Shown here piece by piece: positions 9,066 through 18,269 of a stretch of DNA of 58,202 nt. Every line of letters begins with the position of its first letter. The first letter of the stretch is position 1. Position numbers and translations under genes: made by a program. The stretch is taken from positions 1-58,202 of the forward strand of contig NZ_LWMW01000117.1 in assembly GCF_001639285.1 (NCBI RefSeq). Direction: 5' to 3'. Below the pieces are notes generated by a model, which did no database searches, was not told the DNA's origin, and saw nothing but the letters and a program-made list of their open reading frames with translations. Source of the stretch: Methanobrevibacter cuticularis. GTDB lineage: Archaea; Methanobacteriota; Methanobacteria; Methanobacteriales; Methanobacteriaceae.

Positions 9066-9437
9066 CTAAATAATATTATAAATGATTCTTAAAGTATCAA
9101 TTAATCCATGGGTATAGATAATACATTCAAATGAGGTAATATTCATCTTTTTTTTCAAGATAATGATTACAACCTTCATGACAATCTTTAGCTCTTGATA
9201 TTGCTTCCTTTTCTTCTTTTGTAAAATCAATCCTCTTTTAGCTTCCTCATTTAGACATTTTACTAGACTTTTTTCTTGCAATGATTTCAAGTATTTGCTT
9301 GTATGAGTATTGCTTAGATTAATTTCTTTAGCTATTTCTTAAGGTATTTTTGTTTGTTCTCCTATAAAAATTAAGATTTTAACCCTATGTTTTGAAGATT
9401 TCACAAATGAAAGAAGATTAATTGTTTCTTTATCCAT
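9066..9437 (-). pseudogene. Composite pseudogene: winged-HTH regulator fragment joined to a DUF357 fragment
   Basis: Reading leftward from ATG at 9437, the frame gives MDKETINLLSFVKSSKHRVK, then a TAA, then EIAKEINLSNTHTSKYLKSL, an ArsR/MarR-like winged helix with its recognition helix. After NEEAKRG the frame must shift to read RIDFTKEEKEAISRAKDC and NHYLEKKDEY. It must shift again at a run of eight T (9148-9155, plus strand) to read TSFECIIYTHGLIDTLR. The second half aligns with the intact DUF357 gene at 9978-10211 (SSFGCITYAHGLIDAIK). One stop, a junction frameshift and a homopolymer frameshift make it non-functional. It was probably formed by a deletion that fused two genes. Confidence 0.75.
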
Positions 9438-9580
9438 ATTTTAAATTAGCCAGTTAAAACTAATTATTTAGTGGCTCTTAGGGAGCATAATAAGGGCATA
9501 AATATAAATATTATAAAAGCATATTAACAGTAATATAAATGTAAGATAAAATTGATTATTATATTAAGGGTATGAAGTAG

Positions 9581-9718
9581 TTAAAACTATATTATCCTAA
9601 AAGAATAGCATTTTTCAACTGTTTTTATATGGCATTAATGGAAGAACTAGGAATAAAAGAAACAGCATCATTTGATGAGGATTTTGACTTAAACAAAAAT
9701 ATAAAAAGAATACATTAA
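9581..9718 (+). pseudogene. C-terminal remnant of a VapC-like PIN-domain toxin
   Basis: The frame ending at TAA 9716-9718 reads MALMEELGIKETASFDEDFD followed by a short basic end, KRIH. The pattern of Met-Glu-Glu-Leu-Gly-Ile, then alanine-serine-phenylalanine-aspartate, then DxDF is that of the last helix and catalytic-acid strand of PIN ribonucleases. The N-terminal two thirds of the domain and any antitoxin are missing, and no ribosome binding site precedes it. It lies in the same eroded stretch as the HTH/DUF357 pseudogene. Confidence 0.5.
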
Positions 9719-9977
9719 ACCTATTGTTGGTAGATCATAATTAAAATTAGTAATTAAATTTTGATATTCATCATTTTATTTTATTTTTTTTAGGAGAAAT
9801 AATTATTTTTCTTCTTATTTTTATTTTTTTTAAGTTTTAATGTATTAATAATACTAATTTTCACTTTGTCTAATTTTTAAAAATAAGCTATTTTATTGAT
9901 TACTCTTTGTTTAATCAGAAATGAATAAGTTAATTATGATTAAAATTAATTGAAAAAATAAAATATTTGGGTTTGAT

Positions 9978-10211
9978 CTAATTAATGGAATGATTGAGTT
10001 TTATAGCATCTATTAGTCCATGAGCATAGGTAATACATCCAAAAGAAGATATTTCGTCTCCTTTTTTAAGGTAATATTTACAATCTTCTTTATAACTTTT
10101 AGCTCTTTCTATTATTTCTTCTTCTTCAGCTGTAAATTTTATTGATTTGATTTCTTTAAAGCTTTCATCAAGCTTTTCAATGTCGATAAGAATCCTTTCC
10201 TCACATTCCAT
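9978..10211 (-). CDS. DUF357 family small helical protein
   Basis: Protein of 77 aa with the DUF357 signature: a charged helical N-terminal part (FTAEEEEIIERAKSYKEDCK), then YYLKKGDEISSFGCITYAHG and LIDAIK. The family is a helical archaeal protein of unknown function. The gene starts 29 bases after the stop of the upstream lipid synthase on the same strand, so the two are probably co-transcribed. A broken paralog lies 540 bases further on. Confidence 0.8.
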   Translation of the reverse strand: MECEERILIDIEKLDESFKEIKSIKFTAEEEEIIERAKSYKEDCKYYLKKGDEISSFGCITYAHGLIDAIKLNHSIN

Positions 10212-10240
10212 AATACAGTCTCACTCTAGTTTTACTGAGT

Positions 10241-10834
10241 TTATTTGTTAAGATTTATTCTTTCATAGCTTGTAGCTTTCCAAACATGATAGATTCTTTG
10301 AACTACAGTTATGTATGAAAGTATAACAAGCAATATAACAGTCCAATTCATATAGATACTATTGTTTAAGAAAAATGCGATGAATGATCCAGCTGCTAAA
10401 AGAAGAAGTCTTGTAGCTCTTTCAGCTATTCCTACATTGCAGCTGATTCCTTTTGATTCGGCACTTGCTCTAACATAGCTAACTGTTATTGCAGAATGAA
10501 TAGCTAAAACACCTATTATCCAAGATATATATCCTCCAAAAATGATTCCAATTATTATTATTGCATCAGAGAATCTGTCCATAGTTGAATCAAGAAAAGC
10601 CCCAAATTTGGATGTTTTATTATGGTATCTAGCTATAGCTCCATCAAAAACATCAAAAACTCCAGCTATCAGTATAAACACTCCTCCAAGAAACAAATCT
10701 CCTGTCCCAAAAAATATTGCTGAAATAGCTGCCATAAATGGGGATATAATTGTCATAATATTGGGATTTATATTGATCCTCTTAGCTAAAGGTTCAAGAA
10801 TTCTTTTTAAAAAGGGTCTAAATCTTTCAAGCAT
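10241..10834 (-). CDS. CDP-alcohol phosphatidyltransferase, probably archaetidylinositol phosphate synthase
   Basis: Membrane enzyme of 197 aa that moves a phospho-alcohol head group onto CDP-archaeol. The family motif D-x2-DG-x2-AR-x8-G-x3-D-x3-D is complete: D61, D64, G65, A68, R69, G78, D82, D86. Several hydrophobic spans follow (for example LLLLAAGSFIAFFL and VILLVILSYITVV). The short N-terminus with LKRILEPLAKR and the motif context resemble archaetidylinositol phosphate synthase more than serine or glycerol enzymes, but the head group cannot be proved from sequence. ATG at 10834 is used. A second family member, PssA-like, lies at 54.9-55.6 kb. Confidence 0.8.
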   Translation of the reverse strand: MLERFRPFLKRILEPLAKRININPNIMTIISPFMAAISAIFFGTGDLFLGGVFILIAGVFDVFDGAIARYHNKTSKFGAFLDSTMDRFSDAIIIIGIIFGGYISWIIGVLAIHSAITVSYVRASAESKGISCNVGIAERATRLLLLAAGSFIAFFLNNSIYMNWTVILLVILSYITVVQRIYHVWKATSYERINLNK

Positions 10835-11258
10835 AATTTAACTATAGTTTCTTAGACTTTATAAATTTAGCTAATTTTTTTTCAAATATAAATAATTGAG
10901 CATTATCCAACATATTAATATTAAGTCATTCTTGAATTTCTTATTGTATTTGGATATGTTTGAATCTAATATATCTTTATTATTTATATATTGAAGTTTT
11001 CATTGAATTTCTTATTGTATTTGGATATAGTTAAATACAATAGGCCTTATTTAATAATAGCTATCGATTTATCATGATTTTTATTTGACACAGCCTTTTA
11101 TTTAATCTAAGTTATTTATATATAGGATAATGATTCATATAATAATAGTTTGTAAGGATTTAATAATTTATATAATCTGGTATCTAAATAATTTGCATAC
11201 TAGCCAGATCTATTTATAATAGTTAATTCCAATCTTTATATCGATTTTTGTGATTTAA
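10835..11258. repeat. Spacer between divergent genes with a 26-bp direct repeat
   Basis: The 26 bases at 10932-10957 recur exactly at 11003-11028 (core CTTATTGTATTTGG), a 71-bp period. The spacer separates the leftward lipid synthase from the rightward Sua5 gene and must hold promoters in both directions. No gene seen. Confidence 0.65.
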
Positions 11259-11864
11259 ATGAGAATAATAAAAATGAATCCTGATGATCCTGACCCTACC
11301 TTATTAAATGAGGCTATTAATATATTAAGTGATGGAGGGATTATAATCTATCCTACTGACACCCTTTATGGATTAGGGGCTAATATATATAACAAAAAAG
11401 CTATAAGGAACATATATAATATTAAGGGTCGTGATAAGAATAAACCCATGTCTGTTTGTGTTTCTTCAATTGAAGTAATTTCTTTAATAGCAAACATACC
11501 TTCAGAATATAAAAATTTGATAATGAATAATCTTCCAGGTCCATTCACTTTTATATTATCTAAAAATTCTTCCATACCTTATTATTTTATGACTAATAAT
11601 GGAAAAATAGGTATTCGGGTTCCTAAAAGTGAAATAGCTAGAAAACTGTCCCATATTTTTCCCATAACTGCTACAAGCGCTAATCTATCAGGTAAAGAAG
11701 CATTAAGGACTCCAAAAGAAATAGCTAACCAATTAAATGTAGATGTCGATTTGGTCATTGATGTTGGCCCTTTAGGTTCTAATTCCCCTTCTACTGTGGT
11801 TGACCTAACAACTAAAGAAATTAAGATTTTAAGACAAGGATCTGGACATCTTTCACATGTTTAG
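11259..11864 (+). CDS. Threonylcarbamoyl-AMP synthase, Sua5/YrdC family
   Basis: The enzyme makes threonylcarbamoyl-adenylate from threonine, bicarbonate and ATP for the t6A37 modification of ANN-decoding tRNAs. Landmarks are IIYPTDTLYGLGAN near residue 30, IKGRDKNKPMSV near 60, GIRVPKSEIARKL near 117 and ITATSANLSG near 133, all typical of the nucleotide and threonine site. At 201 aa it is the short form without the C-terminal Sua5 domain. No clear ribosome binding site precedes ATG 11259, so it may be leaderless or start at the internal ATG six codons later. It is transcribed alone. Confidence 0.9.
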   Translation: MRIIKMNPDDPDPTLLNEAINILSDGGIIIYPTDTLYGLGANIYNKKAIRNIYNIKGRDKNKPMSVCVSSIEVISLIANIPSEYKNLIMNNLPGPFTFILSKNSSIPYYFMTNNGKIGIRVPKSEIARKLSHIFPITATSANLSGKEALRTPKEIANQLNVDVDLVIDVGPLGSNSPSTVVDLTTKEIKILRQGSGHLSHV

Positions 11865-12090
11865 CAAATAGTAAGTTATTCAAGCCCATAATTTTTTATT
11901 CTTTTTTATAGATTCATGATTTTCTATAAAATTTATTCAAAAATACAATGTTAAAACATTATTATTTAAATATATAATTTTTCTAAATTTATTTACTATA
12001 ATTTTAAATTCTATTATTGATATAATTATTACAAGTAAATTTTGACAATTAACTGTTAATTATTATAATTTTGTTTAGATAATTATAAAT

Positions 12091-12230
12091 AAGTATATTA
12101 ATCTTAAACTAGATTTTTAAGTATATTAATCTTGAACTAGGTTTATAAGTATATTAATCTTGAACTAGGTTTATAAGTATATTAATCTTGAACTAGGTTT
12201 ATAAGTATATTAATCTTGAATTCATTTTAT
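12091..12230. repeat. Tandem array, 28-bp unit x 5
   Basis: Units start at 12091, 12119, 12147, 12175 and 12203. Copies 2-4 are nearly identical (core AATCTTGAACTAGG) and the outer copies have drifted. The array lies 115 bases upstream of radB. The rest of the 11865-12344 spacer is AT-rich with no gene seen. Confidence 0.9.
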
Positions 12231-12344
12231 AAGTAAATTACTTATTAACTTAAGTTTAATATTAAGTTATTCAGTAAATTAAATTTTGACAAACTATTTG
12301 ATTGTTTTTTAAAATCGTTTTAACAATCTTAATTTGAGGAAATC

Positions 12345-13052
12345 ATGAAAGTATTAACAAATTTAAAAAATTCTCCTAAAATAAAAACTCATTCAGCTTT
12401 AGATGATCTTTTAGGAGGGGGAATTGAAAAAAGGACTATCACACAATTCTATGGGCCTCCTGGTTCTGGAAAAACGAATATATCTTTGACTTTAGCTATT
12501 CAAGTAGCTCAAAGTGATAAAAAAGTAGTGTATATTGACACTGAAGGAGGAATATCCATTGATAGAATCAGACAAATAGCTGGAGATGATTTTGATAGGA
12601 TAGCAGAAAATATAGTTGTTTTCGAGCCAAATTCATTTCAAGAACAAGGGAATGATTTAAAAACTATTGAATCATGGCTCAATGCTAATGTTGAAGATAT
12701 TGATTTAATATTGTTAGATTCTGCTGTAGCTCTTTATAGGCTTCAAGAAGAAAAAAAATCAAAATTGTTAAATAAAAATTTGGGAATCCAAATGGGAACA
12801 TTATCCCGCCTTGCTCGTAATCATGACATTGCAATTTTTATAACTAATCAGATTTATTCTTCTTTTGATGAAGAAAGAATTGGCACAATTACTCCTGTTG
12901 GGGGAACAATTTTAAGATATTGGAGTAAGATTATTGTAGAACTCTCAAGGTCTGAAAGAGATGGTAAACGTATAGCTACTTTAAGAAGACATAAGTCCAT
13001 ACAAGAGGGAAAAAACATAGAATTTGCTATTACTAATAATGGAATTGAGTAG
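12345..13052 (+). CDS. radB: DNA repair and recombination protein RadB
   Basis: RadA/Rad51 paralog of archaea. It consists of the ATPase core only, 235 aa, without the N-terminal helix-hairpin-helix domain of RadA. The sequence shows THSALDDLLGGGIEKRTITQ at the entry, Walker A GPPGSGKTN near residue 42, KVVYIDTEGG near 62 and Walker B DLILLDS near 124. RadB is thought to assist or regulate RadA in homologous recombination. GAGGA at 12336-12340 supports ATG 12345. Both sides of the gene carry 28-bp tandem arrays of unrelated sequence. Confidence 0.93.
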   Translation: MKVLTNLKNSPKIKTHSALDDLLGGGIEKRTITQFYGPPGSGKTNISLTLAIQVAQSDKKVVYIDTEGGISIDRIRQIAGDDFDRIAENIVVFEPNSFQEQGNDLKTIESWLNANVEDIDLILLDSAVALYRLQEEKKSKLLNKNLGIQMGTLSRLARNHDIAIFITNQIYSSFDEERIGTITPVGGTILRYWSKIIVELSRSERDGKRIATLRRHKSIQEGKNIEFAITNNGIE

Positions 13053-13100
13053 TAATCGCTTAGTAGATGGATAATAAAATAATGTAATTTTAATTAATCA

Positions 13101-13239
13101 TTAGTTTTATATTAATTTTGATTAATTGTTAGTTTTATATTAATTTTGATTAATTGTTAGTTTTATATTAATTTTGATTAATTGTTAGTTTTATATTAAT
13201 TTTAATTAATCACTAGTTTTATATTAATTTCAATAACCA
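13101..13239. repeat. Tandem array, 28-bp unit x 5
   Basis: Units start at 13101, 13129, 13157, 13185 and 13213 (core TTAGTTTTATATTAA), with a partial sixth from about 13240. The array begins 48 bases after the radB stop. The unit length equals that of the array before radB but the sequence differs. The remaining spacer to 13393 shows nothing else. Confidence 0.9.
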
Positions 13240-13393
13240 CTAGTTTTATAAATATCTTTTGATATAACTATAGATAAGTTAGTAATATAACTATAAATAA
13301 AATATATTATTTATAATATTAACATATATTATACAATTAGCTATTTTTATTATTTAGAATGTGTAATATGACTTTCCAATAGAATGATGTGAT

Positions 13394-14551
13394 ATGATGA
13401 TTCCAACGAAAAAATACGCGAAAGCTGCAAAGATAGCTCCAAAAGGCTTTGATACAGCTAATGAATTTTTTGAATTCGTTTTTAATGACAAAGAAATTAT
13501 ATGGATGGGTCAAAACACTAATCATCTTCATAAAGAAAATCAAATACGAGATGCAATGCTTAGTTGTGTTGAAAGCAGAGAGTATGCTAAATATCCTCCT
13601 CCAGAAGGTTTTCCAGAGCTTAAAAAATTGATCTTAAAAGATTTAAATCTTGAAGATTCTGATATTTTAATAACTGCTGGTGGAACAGAATCTTTGTATC
13701 TTTGTATGAATGATATATTAGAACCACATAACAATGTCATAACTTGTGATCCTGGTTACTTGATCATAGATAATTTTGCAAGTAGATTTGCAAATGAAGT
13801 AAGATCTGTACCTATATACAGTAGTGAAAATGGCTATAAGTTAACCCCTGAACTTGTAAGGGCTAATATGGATGAAAATACAAAAATAGTAGTACTAATT
13901 GATCCTTTAAATCCTTTAGGTTCATCATACACTGAAGAAGAAATGAAAGAATTTGCAGAAATAGCTGAAGAAAATGATATTTATCTATTACATGATATCA
14001 CATACAAAGATTTTGCAAGGAAACATTTTTTAGCTGCTGATTATGCTCCAGATCATGCTATAACTATTTATAGTTTTTCAAAGATTTGTGGAATGGCTGG
14101 TCTCAGAATTGGATCAATTATTGGAGCTTCAAATATAATCAGCTCTGTAAGAACTATACTAATTAATGATTTAGGGACTAATTTAATTGCACAAGCTGGT
14201 GCAATCGCTGCTCTTAAATCAAAAGATGATTGGATAAAAGAAGTTATTACAACAACTAGAAATAATCAAAAAATAATTAAAGAAGTCGTTGATGAAATTC
14301 CTGGAGCTTTTATTCCTGTTTATCCCTCTGAGGGTAATATGTTAGCTATTGATCTTAAAGGAACCGGTATTAATCCTACAGAAATGGTTGAATATCTACT
14401 TGAAAGGAAGATTTTTGTTCGTCAAGGAACTTATACAAGTAATCGCTTTGGAGATAACTATTTTAGAGTTAGTTTTTCTATTCCTGAAGAACAAGTTAGA
14501 ACATTTGTAAAAGAATTTAGGAAAGCTATTGATTTTTTAAGAAAAAATTAA
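13394..14551 (+). CDS. PLP-dependent class I/II aminotransferase
   Basis: Fold type I aminotransferase of 385 aa. Visible landmarks: [17 protein letters not shown] near residue 62 (substrate-side loop), [15 protein letters not shown] near 94, the [10 protein letters not shown] stretch near 174 with the PLP-contacting Asn, [10 protein letters not shown] near 203, and the Schiff-base lysine in [16 protein letters not shown] near 226. The arginine that binds the substrate carboxylate is in NYFRVSFS near 357. The substrate is not clear; aspartate, aromatic or histidinol-phosphate transaminases share this layout and no neighbour settles it. ATG 13394 and 13397 are adjacent, and neither has a strong ribosome binding site. 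Confidence 0.85.
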   Translation: MMIPTKKYAKAAKIAPKGFDTANEFFEFVFNDKEIIWMGQNTNHLHKENQIRDAMLSCVESREYAKYPPPEGFPELKKLILKDLNLEDSDILITAGGTESLYLCMNDILEPHNNVITCDPGYLIIDNFASRFANEVRSVPIYSSENGYKLTPELVRANMDENTKIVVLIDPLNPLGSSYTEEEMKEFAEIAEENDIYLLHDITYKDFARKHFLAADYAPDHAITIYSFSKICGMAGLRIGSIIGASNIISSVRTILINDLGTNLIAQAGAIAALKSKDDWIKEVITTTRNNQKIIKEVVDEIPGAFIPVYPSEGNMLAIDLKGTGINPTEMVEYLLERKIFVRQGTYTSNRFGDNYFRVSFSIPEEQVRTFVKEFRKAIDFLRKN

Positions 14552-14568
14552 CTACATATTTTTCTTTT

Positions 14569-14732
14569 GTTTTTAGCAAATGGTATGTTTTTGTTGTCTG
14601 TTTTTGTTTTTAGCAAATGGTATGTTTTTGTTGTCTGTTTTTGTTTTTAGCAAATGGTATGTTTTTCATCTGTTTTTTGAGTAAATAGTATGTTTTTTAT
14701 CTGTTTTTAGCAAATAGCATATTTTTTATCTA
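14569..14732. repeat. Tandem array, 37-bp unit, 3 full plus 2 shortened copies
   Basis: Full units start at 14569, 14606 and 14643 (core TTTTTAGCAAATGGTATG), followed by shortened copies near 14671 and 14703. The array begins 17 bases after the aminotransferase stop. It ends at the stop codon of the convergent gene, so it fills the whole convergent spacer. Confidence 0.88.
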
Positions 14733-14735
14733 TTT

Positions 14736-16379
14736 TTATTTATTATTTAATATCAATGGCTTTTTGAACAATTCAAAGTCTTGAACATATTCTTTAGTTG
14801 TTATCATAGCTATTTCTGCTTTTTGAAGTTCAGCTCCTAGATATGCTGCGTGTTCTAGCCTAGTAACTAGTCCTCTTTCAACTAATTCGTTGTATATTTT
14901 TCTTGCATCTTGCCCTTGAATAGCTAAATCGGGTTTTGCCTTTTTAAAGTGAGTAACTACTATTTTACTTTTATCATATCTTGTGCCATGCTCAACTTTT
15001 ATTTTAAAACTACCTTTTGGGTCAAGTATGAATCTAAGTTCCTTCTCAGCATTGTATGTTTGTATATCAAGGTTTTCAGATATTTCTTCATCTGATTCAT
15101 TGATTTGTTGGATTTCTTGTATTTGCTCAAATTGTCTTTTTTTCTTGTCTTTGAAAATAAGTAGATTCAAACCAAGATCTTTTGGGATCGAATCTCTGTG
15201 TTTGGCTAAAAACATCATCTTTGATGAAATAGCTAATTCATTTACACTATTCCAGGTCTTTCCACTTTCATCAGGAGTAAAAAGTACGCTGGTTTTGAGT
15301 TCCATAGCTATTCCTCCAAGCAATGCATTAGCTCCTGTGGAATCTGTATCTAGTAATTCAGTAACATTGCCTACTCCAAAAAACATTGGGATATCTTGTG
15401 TTTTTCTGAACTCTCTACAAGCTATTATTGAGTCAACTATACTGCTACTGTTGATTGGATCTAAAACCATATCTGCAATTGTATCAATTCCTTCACAAGC
15501 ATTAACTAGTTTATTCATGGCCAATACTCTTTCTTTGGGTGTATGTGGAATAAAACTTTCTGAAAAATTTGTTGGAAGAAGCACTGCAGGAATATTTTTT
15601 TCCTTTAATATTGGAAGCACTTCCTTGTAATTTCCCAAATCTAAGCTTAAAACCAAGTCTATATCGTTTTCTACAGCTATTTTAATTTCTTTGGTATTTA
15701 ATGTATCAATACTCAATGGCCTATTTCCAATCACTGATCTTAAAGTTGATATGATATTTGGAATCTCAGAAGACATATCTTCTCCAGCTATCATTCCAAT
15801 GTCAATCATATCTACTCCATTATCTATGAAATATTGTGCTTTCCATATCAATTCCTCTTTTGATAATGAAGGAGCATTAGCTATTTCACCTAATATTCGC
15901 ATGGGAAAATCTTCACCAACAGCTAAGTCTTTGATTAAAATATTGTTTGGTTTTTTAAGGAGCTTTAAAACTTTTTCACTGTCGTTTTCGAAGTTTTCTA
16001 TGAATTCAAATGCTTTTTTTCGCTTTTCATCTTCAATTAATTTGTCTGCTGTTTTAGTTTCTGATAGTTCTAGTTCTTCAATTAGGTTTAAAACCATAGA
16101 AAGATCTGCAGCATCTGCAGAACCTTTAAAAGTAGGAATATTAAGAGCTTTAGCTATTTCTGTACTATCTTTTTTCATTAATCCTGGAACCAATATCATA
16201 TCTATATCTTTTAAAACATCAGAATAATATTTTTTAACATCTTTAATAACTTTATTTGGAGTTAAAAAAGCAGCTATTTGTGTATCAGCAACATGGATAA
16301 TAACATCTTCGTTAGATTCATTAGTTAATTTTTTAACCAATGGATATGCTAATTTTCCAGTTATAATAAGAATTTTCAT
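14736..16379 (-). CDS. Dihydropteroate-synthase-related protein of methanogens
   Basis: Protein of 547 aa matching the archaeal DHPS-like family (TIGR00284 type). The N-terminal domain ([20 protein letters not shown]) is family-specific. The TIM-barrel part from about residue 160 to 410 contains [34 protein letters not shown] and [20 protein letters not shown], which resemble the pterin-binding barrel. The C-terminal segment ends with [21 protein letters not shown] role in tetrahydromethanopterin synthesis is the usual assumption but is not proved. The gene stands alone on the minus strand; its stop touches a tandem array. Confidence 0.82.
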   Translation of the reverse strand: MKILIITGKLAYPLVKKLTNESNEDVIIHVADTQIAAFLTPNKVIKDVKKYYSDVLKDIDMILVPGLMKKDSTEIAKALNIPTFKGSADAADLSMVLNLIEELELSETKTADKLIEDEKRKKAFEFIENFENDSEKVLKLLKKPNNILIKDLAVGEDFPMRILGEIANAPSLSKEELIWKAQYFIDNGVDMIDIGMIAGEDMSSEIPNIISTLRSVIGNRPLSIDTLNTKEIKIAVENDIDLVLSLDLGNYKEVLPILKEKNIPAVLLPTNFSESFIPHTPKERVLAMNKLVNACEGIDTIADMVLDPINSSSIVDSIIACREFRKTQDIPMFFGVGNVTELLDTDSTGANALLGGIAMELKTSVLFTPDESGKTWNSVNELAISSKMMFLAKHRDSIPKDLGLNLLIFKDKKKRQFEQIQEIQQINESDEEISENLDIQTYNAEKELRFILDPKGSFKIKVEHGTRYDKSKIVVTHFKKAKPDLAIQGQDARKIYNELVERGLVTRLEHAAYLGAELQKAEIAMITTKEYVQDFELFKKPLILNNK

Positions 16380-17007
16380 AATTAAAACCTATGATTTTGG
16401 ATATTTTTCATCATTTAAGAATCTTTTGTAATTATTTAAATAGTTTGTAATTAGTGAAGTTGATAATTTCTTTCTATAATAATCTTTATTCATTAATAAT
16501 AATTAATAATAATTAATAATTTTTTTATTAATTTCTTTTATTCATTAATAATAATTAATAATTTTTTTATTAATTTCTTTTATTAATTTATTTCATATTA
16601 CAATATTTTCTTCATAAAATAGTTATATATTTATATATGAAAAGATATAATAATATTATTCTTAATAATTAATCATGATAAATAGGTAATTAATTAATTT
16701 TAATAATAAATAATTTCAATAATAGATAATTTTAATGAATGATTTGAAAATAAATAATGTATTTAAAAATTAAAATAATATAATTAAATTTTTAATTATT
16801 CAAAATGATTAATAATATGATTAATTAATTTCATTAGAATAAATATGAATTTTTATAGAATTAATAGCTATTTTAAATAATTTAATAGGATTGTTTGTTT
16901 AAATATTGATTTTAATGAATAATAAATTATCAATTATAAACAAATTATAAAACTTTATATATCTTGTAATTTATAATGATTATACATGATGAATGGAGGA
17001 AAGTTTA
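16380..17007. repeat. Divergent spacer with a duplicated AATAATT-rich block
   Basis: The block starting TTCATTAATAATAATT at 16489 recurs from 16541, with a 10-base internal expansion in the first copy. AATAGCTATT is at 16863-16872. TTTATATAT near 16953-16961 is a plausible TATA box for porC. No gene seen. Confidence 0.55.
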
Positions 17008-17529
17008 ATGATTGAAATTCGCTTTCATGGTCGTGGAGGACAAGGTGCCGTTACTGCAGCAGAGATATTAGCTAAAGCTGCATTTGAAGATGGGAAATAT
17101 TCTCAAGCTTTTCCATTTTTTGGAGTAGAAAGAAGAGGAGCTCCAGTCATGGCCTTTACTAGGATAGATACTAAGCCCATAGAAATAAGATATCAAGTAT
17201 ACAACCCAAATCATGTCATTGTTCTTGATGATGGATTATTGGATGTTATTGACGTATTTTCTGGATTAAAAGATGATGGTGAAGTTATCATAAATACAAA
17301 AAATGAAGATGTAACTAAAAAAGATGGTGTTTATGCTATAGATGCTACTGGAATAGCTCTTGATAATCTTGGTCTACCAATTGTTAATACTGTTATGCTA
17401 GGATCTTTTGCAAAAAAAAGTGGAGAAGTTACTCTTGATTCTATTATTAAAGTTATTAAAGAAACATTCTCAGGTAAAGTTGGGGAAAAGAATGCTAAAG
17501 CAGCTAAAATAGCTTATGACACAATTTAA
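17008..17529 (+). CDS. porC: Pyruvate:ferredoxin oxidoreductase, gamma subunit
   Basis: Gamma subunit of the four-subunit archaeal enzyme that interconverts acetyl-CoA + CO2 + reduced ferredoxin with pyruvate. The 174-aa product opens with [20 protein letters not shown] and has [19 protein letters not shown] near residue 41, both hallmarks of the gamma domain. ATG at 17008 follows GGAGGA at 16995-17000. It heads the order porC-D-A-B-E-F. In an autotrophic methanogen the flow is toward pyruvate, using acetyl-CoA from the Cdh complex encoded in this window. Confidence 0.95.
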
Positions 17530-17612
17530 GCAAAACTTATCTCAATATAATTATTGGGATTATATAGTATTAGATGTAGTTGATTTATTTGATTATTGAT
17601 TACTGATATGTT

Positions 17613-17780
17613 ATTAATAACTTATAGTATTATGTTTACATCCTTAATTAATTATATTATTAACAATTACATCATTAATAATTTATAGTATTATATTTAC
17701 ATCCTTAATCAATTATATTATTAATAAATTGCATTAAAAATAATTATATTATTAATAAATTACATTAAAAATTAATATAC
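17613..17780. repeat. 61-bp direct duplication inside the porC-porD spacer
   Basis: The block beginning at 17613 recurs at 17674 with a few changes (core TTTACATCCTTAAT), and part of it echoes again near 17740. It fills most of the 288-base porC-porD gap, unusually wide for adjacent subunits of one enzyme. The porD-porA gap (18061-18269) also holds imperfect repeats. Confidence 0.7.
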
Positions 17781-17817
17781 TATTTTACATATTATTAAAC
17801 ATAACAAAGGTGATTTA

Positions 17818-18060
17818 ATGGAATCTAAAGGAGGAGCAATAGTTAATCCTGGAAGTACTCGTATTAATAAAACTGGGAGTTGGAGAACATTTAAACCAGT
17901 TTTAGACAAAGAAAAATGTAATGATTGTGATAATTGTATAATGTTCTGCCCAGAGGGCAGTATAAATAAAGATCATGATATTGATTACGATTATTGCAAA
18001 GGCTGTGGTATATGTGTAACAGAATGCCCAGTTAAAGCTATTGAAATAGAAAGAGAATAG
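17818..18060 (+). CDS. porD: Pyruvate:ferredoxin oxidoreductase, delta subunit
   Basis: An 80-aa ferredoxin-like subunit with two 4Fe-4S sites: CNDCDNCIMFCPEG near residue 39 and CKGCGICVTECP near 61. The N-terminal GGAIVNPGSTRINKTGSWR is typical of PorD. It passes electrons between the catalytic AB subunits and external ferredoxin. AAAGGTGAT at 17806-17814 precedes ATG 17818. The gaps to porC (288 bases) and porA (209 bases) are long, so internal promoters or processing sites are possible. Confidence 0.95.
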   Translation: MESKGGAIVNPGSTRINKTGSWRTFKPVLDKEKCNDCDNCIMFCPEGSINKDHDIDYDYCKGCGICVTECPVKAIEIERE

Positions 18061-18269
18061 CTAACTATTACTAATTCTAATAATACTAACTATTTAAAGA
18101 TTAACTTATTGAATGTATCAAATATTTAAAAATATTAGCTTATTAAATATTTACAGGTATTAGTTTATTAAATATTTAAAAATATAGCTTATTTAAAGGT
18201 ATTAACTATTTAAAACTATCCAAAATAAATTCAAATCAAATTTAAAAATTATGGTAAAAGGAGAAAAAT

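Noticed and set aside
12091..13239. Direct-repeat arrays with 28-bp period as possible CRISPR
   Set aside because: Units are contiguous with no unique spacers and no cas genes are near. They are plain tandem repeats.
14983..16227. Two long plus-strand open frames opposite the DHPS-like gene (215 and 178 codons)
   Set aside because: They are mirror frames of a well-supported gene, serine/isoleucine-rich as antisense of AT-rich coding usually is, with no ribosome site.
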